A model generated the notes under the pieces. It did no database searches and had not been told where the DNA came from. It saw only the letters and a list, made by a program, of their open reading frames with translations. The translations under genes and the position numbers were made by a program. From an uncultured Micrococcales bacterium (GTDB lineage: Bacteria; Actinomycetota; Actinomycetes; Actinomycetales; Microbacteriaceae), in NCBI GenBank assembly GCA_903853515.1, contig CAINTU010000092.1, positions 1 through 10,234 of the forward strand: a DNA stretch of 10,234 bases, written 5' to 3'. This document shows, one piece after another, positions 7,497 to 10,234 of the stretch (within the stretch, counting starts at the first letter, position 1; each line of letters opens with the position of its first letter).

Positions 7497-7609
7497 TTTG
7501 CCTAGTTGTAGTTTGCTAGGTGTAGTTTGCTAGGTGTGGTTTGCTAGGTCTAGTTTGCTGGGTGTAATTTGCTGGGTGTAATTTGCTGGGTGTAATTTGC
7601 TAGGTGCGA
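7497..7609 (+). repeat. tandem array of eight ~14-bp units between pdxS and pdxT
   Basis: The unit is TTTGCT(A/G)GGTGTA(G/A). Units run 7497-7511 (15 nt, divergent), 7512-7525, 7526-7539, 7540-7553, 7554-7567, 7568-7581, 7582-7595 and 7596-7609. Units 5-7 are identical to each other (TTTGCTGGGTGTAA); units 2-4 and 8 carry TTTGCTAGGT. The plus strand is rich in G and T, with one C in most units, so its RNA should be nearly unstructured. Each unit contains an (A/G)GGTG ribosome-site-like core, and most end in TAA or TAG followed by T-TTG. The last unit contains the pdxT TTG start (7597). The array is direct and has no spacers, so it is not a CRISPR. Confidence 0.95.
7588..7592 (+). promoter_or_regulatory. 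ribosome-binding site of pdxT, supplied by repeat unit 7
   Basis: GGGTG ends four bases before the TTG at 7597 and matches part of the AGGAGGTG consensus. It belongs to the repeat unit, so every unit carries an equivalent element at the same distance from its own TTG. An in-frame TAA at 7579-7581 rules out any pdxT start further upstream. Confidence 0.5.
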
Positions 7610-8190
7610 TAGGTGTTTTAGCCCTTCAGGGCGACTTTCGCGAACACGCGTCTATGCTCAAGGCCATTGGTCGCGAGGCGGTGTTGGTGCGTAAGACCAC
7701 CGAACTGCGAGGCCTTGTGGGGCTTATCATTCCCGGCGGCGAAAGCACCGTCATCTCGAAGCTCTCTATCGATACGGGGTTGTTCGAAGAGATTCGTGGC
7801 TTGATTTCAAATGGCTTCCCTGTCTTCGGAACTTGCGCAGGACTCATCATGCTCGCCGATAATCTGCTCGATGCAACCGCGAAGCAGCGCAGCTTCGGTG
7901 GTTTAGATGTGACTGTTCGCCGTAACGCCTTTGGCAACCAACTTGACTCGTTTGAGACTGACCTCGATTTCATTGGCATTAACGATTCTGTGCATGCCGC
8001 TTTTATTCGTGCACCAATCATTGAATCCGTTGGGCCAGGTGTCGAAGTGCTTGCGCGAATCTCTTCAGGCGGCATCGTCGCTGTGCGCCAGGGAAACCTC
8101 TTGGGCATTGCCTTTCACCCCGAAATCACTGGTGAGACGCGAGTGCACCAACTCTTCGCCGACATCTGTGACGCAGCCAAACTAAACTAG
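7597..8190 (+). CDS. pdxT: pyridoxal 5'-phosphate synthase, glutaminase subunit PdxT
   Basis: PdxT hydrolyses glutamine and channels ammonia to PdxS; the two form a large PLP synthase complex. The 197-residue class I glutamine amidotransferase is complete. It has the N-terminal IGVLALQGDFREH (5-17), the oxyanion-region PGGEST (46-51), nucleophile C80 in GTCAGLI, and H174/E176 in FHPEITGE. The start must be the TTG at 7597: an in-frame stop lies at 7579-7581, and no other ATG, GTG or TTG occurs before the conserved IGVLALQG. This start lies inside the last unit of the 14-bp array, 100 nt after the pdxS stop. The gap to yebC is 26 nt. Confidence 0.96.
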   Translation: MLGAIGVLALQGDFREHASMLKAIGREAVLVRKTTELRGLVGLIIPGGESTVISKLSIDTGLFEEIRGLISNGFPVFGTCAGLIMLADNLLDATAKQRSFGGLDVTVRRNAFGNQLDSFETDLDFIGINDSVHAAFIRAPIIESVGPGVEVLARISSGGIVAVRQGNLLGIAFHPEITGETRVHQLFADICDAAKLN

Positions 8191-8216
8191 TCCAAGAATT
8201 TTCGAAAGAGAGACCG

Positions 8217-8975
8217 ATGTCTGGGCATTCCAAGTGGGCAACGACTAAGCATAAAAAGGCTGTTATTGATGGCCGCAGGGCTAAGCTTTTTGCCAAGTTG
8301 ATCAAGAACATCGAAGTAGCCGCCCGAATCGGTGGGGCAGACATCGATGGCAATCCCACTCTTTATGATGCAGTTCAAAAGGGCCGCAAATCATCATTAC
8401 CAAATGACAACATCGAACGTGCCATCAAGCGCGGTGCCGGCCTAGATGGTGGTGGTGTTGAATACCTGACAATCATGTATGAAGGCTACGGCCCAAATGG
8501 CGTCGCACTTTTGATCGAGTGTCTTACCGACAACAAGAACCGCGCTGCAGCCGATGTTCGTGTTGCTGTAACCCGCAACGGTGGCACCATGGCAGATCCA
8601 GGTTCTGTGTCATATCAATTCAGTCGCAAAGGTGTCATAACCGTCGAGAAGAACGATGCTGCAACCGAAGACAGCATTCTTGAGGCTGTGCTCGAAGTTG
8701 GCATCGATGATATTCAAGATCGTGGCGAGCAGTTCGTCATCACCACCGACCCGAGCGACATGGTTGCTGTACGCACCGCTTTGCAAAACGCTGGCATCGA
8801 TTATGAAAGTGCTGACGTTGAATTTGTCTCTTCAATGCCAGTTCAGGTAGACGCCGATACTGCCCGCAAAGTGATTTCGCTAATTGATGCTCTAGAAGAC
8901 AGCGATGAAGTTCAGAACGTTTACAGCAATTTCGACATGTCACCAGAAGTGATGGCTGAACTCGAAGCAGAATAG
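8217..8975 (+). CDS. yebC: YebC/PmpR-family translation/regulatory factor
   Basis: This 252-residue YebC-family protein is full length. Members have been described as DNA-binding regulators and more recently as ribosome-associated factors that relieve stalling at proline-rich stretches; the sequence cannot separate these roles. Landmarks are the N-terminal MSGHSKWATTKHKKAVID (1-18), the central YEGYGPNGVALLIE (88-101) and TDNKNRAAADVR (104-115), and an acidic C-terminus with DALEDSDEVQNVYSNFD. The start ATG 8217 follows a purine-rich AAAGAGAG site (8205-8212). Its TAG stop overlaps the GTG of ruvC by one base. Linkage to ruvCAB is widely conserved in bacteria. Confidence 0.96.
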   Translation: MSGHSKWATTKHKKAVIDGRRAKLFAKLIKNIEVAARIGGADIDGNPTLYDAVQKGRKSSLPNDNIERAIKRGAGLDGGGVEYLTIMYEGYGPNGVALLIECLTDNKNRAAADVRVAVTRNGGTMADPGSVSYQFSRKGVITVEKNDAATEDSILEAVLEVGIDDIQDRGEQFVITTDPSDMVAVRTALQNAGIDYESADVEFVSSMPVQVDADTARKVISLIDALEDSDEVQNVYSNFDMSPEVMAELEAE

Positions 8976-9550
8976 TGTCAACGCTTCTGTTAGGCATCGA
9001 CCCAGGGCTTACCCGTTGCGGCTTCGGCCTGATCGAATCTTTGCCAGGGCGAAAGATCAAGCACGTCGAACATGGCGTAATCGAGACGGCCGCATCGATG
9101 CCTTTGCCTGAGCGTCTTGCCTTCATTGCAACCCAATTTGAAGAGCTGCTTGATCGTGCACAACCATCGTCGATAGGGCTAGAGCGCGTGTTCGCTCAGC
9201 AAAACCTGCACAGCGTTATGGGCGTCGCTCAGGTCAGCGGCGTTGTTTTGATGATTGCCGCTCGACGTGGAATCCCGATTTCGATGCACACCCCGACAGA
9301 GGTCAAGCTTTCGGTTACCGGATCTGGCCGAGCGGCAAAATCCCAGGTTGCCACCATGGTCGCCAAATTGCTCTCACTCGACGAAGTGCCAAAATCTGCT
9401 GACGCTGCAGACGCTCTCGCGATAGCGATTGCCTGCGCTTGGCGAAGCTTGGCTGGCCTCTCGCAAAGCTCACAGCAGTCGCAACAAACAACAGCGCAAC
9501 AGAAATGGCAAAGCGCCATCGAGGCGTCCAAGAGAAAATCAAAGGCTTAG
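8975..9550 (+). CDS. ruvC: Holliday junction endonuclease RuvC
   Basis: RuvC cuts Holliday junctions symmetrically, in concert with the RuvAB branch-migration motor. In 191 residues the four acidic catalytic positions are visible: D9 in GIDPG, E70 in LERVFAQQN, and D143 and D146 in SADAADALAIA. The start is GTG at 8975, overlapping the yebC stop (TAGTG), the same junction as thrS/HIT. After the catalytic core, from about residue 155, there is a low-complexity Ser/Gln tail ending in Lys-rich ASKRKSKA. It is longer than in short RuvC proteins but not unusual for actinobacteria. ruvA begins 13 nt downstream. Confidence 0.97.
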   Translation: MSTLLLGIDPGLTRCGFGLIESLPGRKIKHVEHGVIETAASMPLPERLAFIATQFEELLDRAQPSSIGLERVFAQQNLHSVMGVAQVSGVVLMIAARRGIPISMHTPTEVKLSVTGSGRAAKSQVATMVAKLLSLDEVPKSADAADALAIAIACAWRSLAGLSQSSQQSQQTTAQQKWQSAIEASKRKSKA

Positions 9551-9563
9551 TTAGTCTTAAGCC

Positions 9564-10097
9564 GTGATTGCTGCGCTTAAAGGTACTGCCCTCGAAGTTT
9601 CGAATGGGCGATTGATTGTTGACGTCAATGGCGTCGGCTATCTGGTCAACGTCACAGCTCAACTAAGCGCAAATACCTCTTTGGGCGATGGCGTGCAGTT
9701 GCGCACATCGATGGTCGTTCGAGAAGACGCCATGCTGCTGTTCGGTTTCGAAACCAGCGAAGAACAAAGGGTTTTCGAACTTTTGTGCTCTGTGAGCGGG
9801 GTTGGGCCCAAGTCTGCTCTCGCAATTCTTTCGTCAGCCGACGTCGCACAGATTGCGCAGGCAGTGGCCACAGAACAAGACTCGGTATTCAAAGCCGTTA
9901 GCGGCATCGGTCCAAAGACCGCAAAGCTAATTGTTGTTTCACTCGCCGGCAAAATGTTTTTGCCAAGCGGGTCAGCATCGCCTGCAACTGGTGTGGGCAC
10001 CTCAAACACTCAAATTCAAGTGGTGTCAGCATTTAGTGAGCCTTGGATACCAAGAGCGGGTTGCGAGTTCGGCTGTGCAAGAGGCCATCGACGCTGA
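9564..10097 (+). CDS. ruvA: Holliday junction branch-migration protein RuvA, frameshifted near its 3' end
   Basis: RuvA binds four-way junctions as a tetramer and loads the RuvB motor. The frame as written gives 177 residues. Residues 1-156 are normal: the OB-fold domain I (from MIAALKG) and domain II with helix-hairpin-helix motifs VSGVGPKSA (78-86) and VSGIGPKTA (113-121). After VVSA (153-156) the last 21 residues are unlike RuvA. The genuine domain III continues in the +1 frame from 10033. Removing one T from the three at 10032-10034 restores GCA-TTA-GTG-AGC and a 204-residue protein, the usual RuvA length. As read, the product keeps junction binding but loses the RuvB-contacting domain. 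The cause may be a real 1-nt insertion or a sequence error. The start is GTG 9564 with no strong ribosome site, 13 nt after ruvC. Confidence 0.9.
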   Translation: MIAALKGTALEVSNGRLIVDVNGVGYLVNVTAQLSANTSLGDGVQLRTSMVVREDAMLLFGFETSEEQRVFELLCSVSGVGPKSALAILSSADVAQIAQAVATEQDSVFKAVSGIGPKTAKLIVVSLAGKMFLPSGSASPATGVGTSNTQIQVVSAFSEPWIPRAGCEFGCARGHRR

Positions 10098-10179
10098 ACC
10101 TTCCAAGAACGGGCTTGCGGTCGATGCTCTTTTGCGCGCTTCACTTTCCACGTTGGCAAAGAATCGACCTTCGCGATGA
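10033..10179 (+). pseudogene. ruvA: ruvA domain III fragment, out of frame with the upstream part
   Basis: This frame encodes LVSLGYQERVASSAVQ and continues through DALLRASLSTLAKNRPSR to a TGA at 10177-10179. It is a clear RuvA domain III, the flexible C-terminal domain that contacts RuvB. It has no start codon or ribosome site of its own and belongs to ruvA, displaced by one base. Its stop overlaps the ruvB start as ATGA, which fits the ancestral intact gene having been translationally coupled to ruvB. Confidence 0.88.
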
Positions 10180-10234
10180 GCGATGACGAAGTGCTATCGA
10201 CAAAGGCAGATGAAACCGAGTTGGCCTACGAAGC
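10176..10234 (+). CDS. ruvB: Holliday junction helicase RuvB, N-terminal end only
   Basis: ATG at 10176 opens a frame reading MSDDEVLSTKADETELAYEA, which runs off the window. RuvB is the AAA+ ATPase that drives branch migration with RuvA. The short acidic leader followed by ELAYEA, just ahead of where RuvB normally reads LRPKxLxEFVGQ, fits actinobacterial RuvB, and the position directly after ruvA agrees. None of the ATPase motifs lie in the window. The start shares ATGA with the stop of the ruvA domain III frame. Because of the ruvA frameshift, most ribosomes would instead stop at 10097, about 80 nt short of this start, which may weaken coupling. Confidence 0.88.
   Translation, partial: MSDDEVLSTKADETELAYE

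Noticed and set aside
7497..7609. CRISPR array or repeat-rich coding extension of PdxS
   Set aside because: The units are direct and contiguous, with no spacers and no dyad. PdxS already ends at its normal PHRLADRGW terminus, and stop codons occur throughout the array.
7626..8108. 160-codon minus-strand frame opposite pdxT
   Set aside because: pdxT on the plus strand has all its catalytic residues; the opposite frame is low-complexity Ser/Pro/Arg of the kind seen in antisense shadows.
10029..10040. Programmed +1 frameshift producing full-length RuvA
   Set aside because: GCA-TTT-AGT has no long homopolymer, rare or stop codon in the decoding position, or upstream ribosome-site stimulator like that of prfB; an indel or sequence error is simpler.

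Overview
The window looks like chromosomal DNA from a small-genome, moderate-GC actinobacterium. The closest match from memory is the Microbacteriaceae (freshwater Rhodoluna/Aquiluna-like lineages), but this rests on gene order and protein style, not on a search. The order thrS - HIT phosphorylase - pdxS - pdxT - yebC - ruvC - ruvA - ruvB is the classic actinobacterial arrangement. Base composition is near balanced by eye, and GTG and TTG starts are common.

Layout. Positions 1-242 hold a tRNA cluster: the 3' part of tRNA-Gly(GCC), then complete tRNA-Cys(GCA) and tRNA-Val(GAC), followed by a weak terminator-like T tract. A large secreted protein gene (404-3214) encodes 14 RCC1-type propeller repeats, each with a cysteine pair, and three C-terminal Ig-like repeats. 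It converges on a VIT1/CCC1-family metal transporter gene (3217-3954, minus strand); the two stop codons are 2 nt apart. From 4044 to the window end, eight plus-strand genes form what looks like one operon. They cover threonyl-tRNA charging (thrS), nucleotide turnover (HIT protein), pyridoxal 5'-phosphate synthesis (PdxS/PdxT), a YebC translation/regulatory factor, and Holliday-junction processing (RuvC, RuvA, RuvB). Junctions are tight: two TAGTG overlaps (thrS/HIT and yebC/ruvC), one ATGA overlap (ruvA/ruvB) and short gaps elsewhere.

Two places depart from the ordinary. Between pdxS and pdxT lies an array of eight units of about 14 bp (7497-7609). Each unit copies the pdxS-stop/pdxT-start junction, and the only usable pdxT start, a TTG, lies inside the last unit. 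In ruvA, a single extra base near 10032-10034 separates the RuvB-contacting domain III from domains I and II; this is either a real mutation or a sequence error. No mobile element, CRISPR array, phage gene or recognisable defence system is present.
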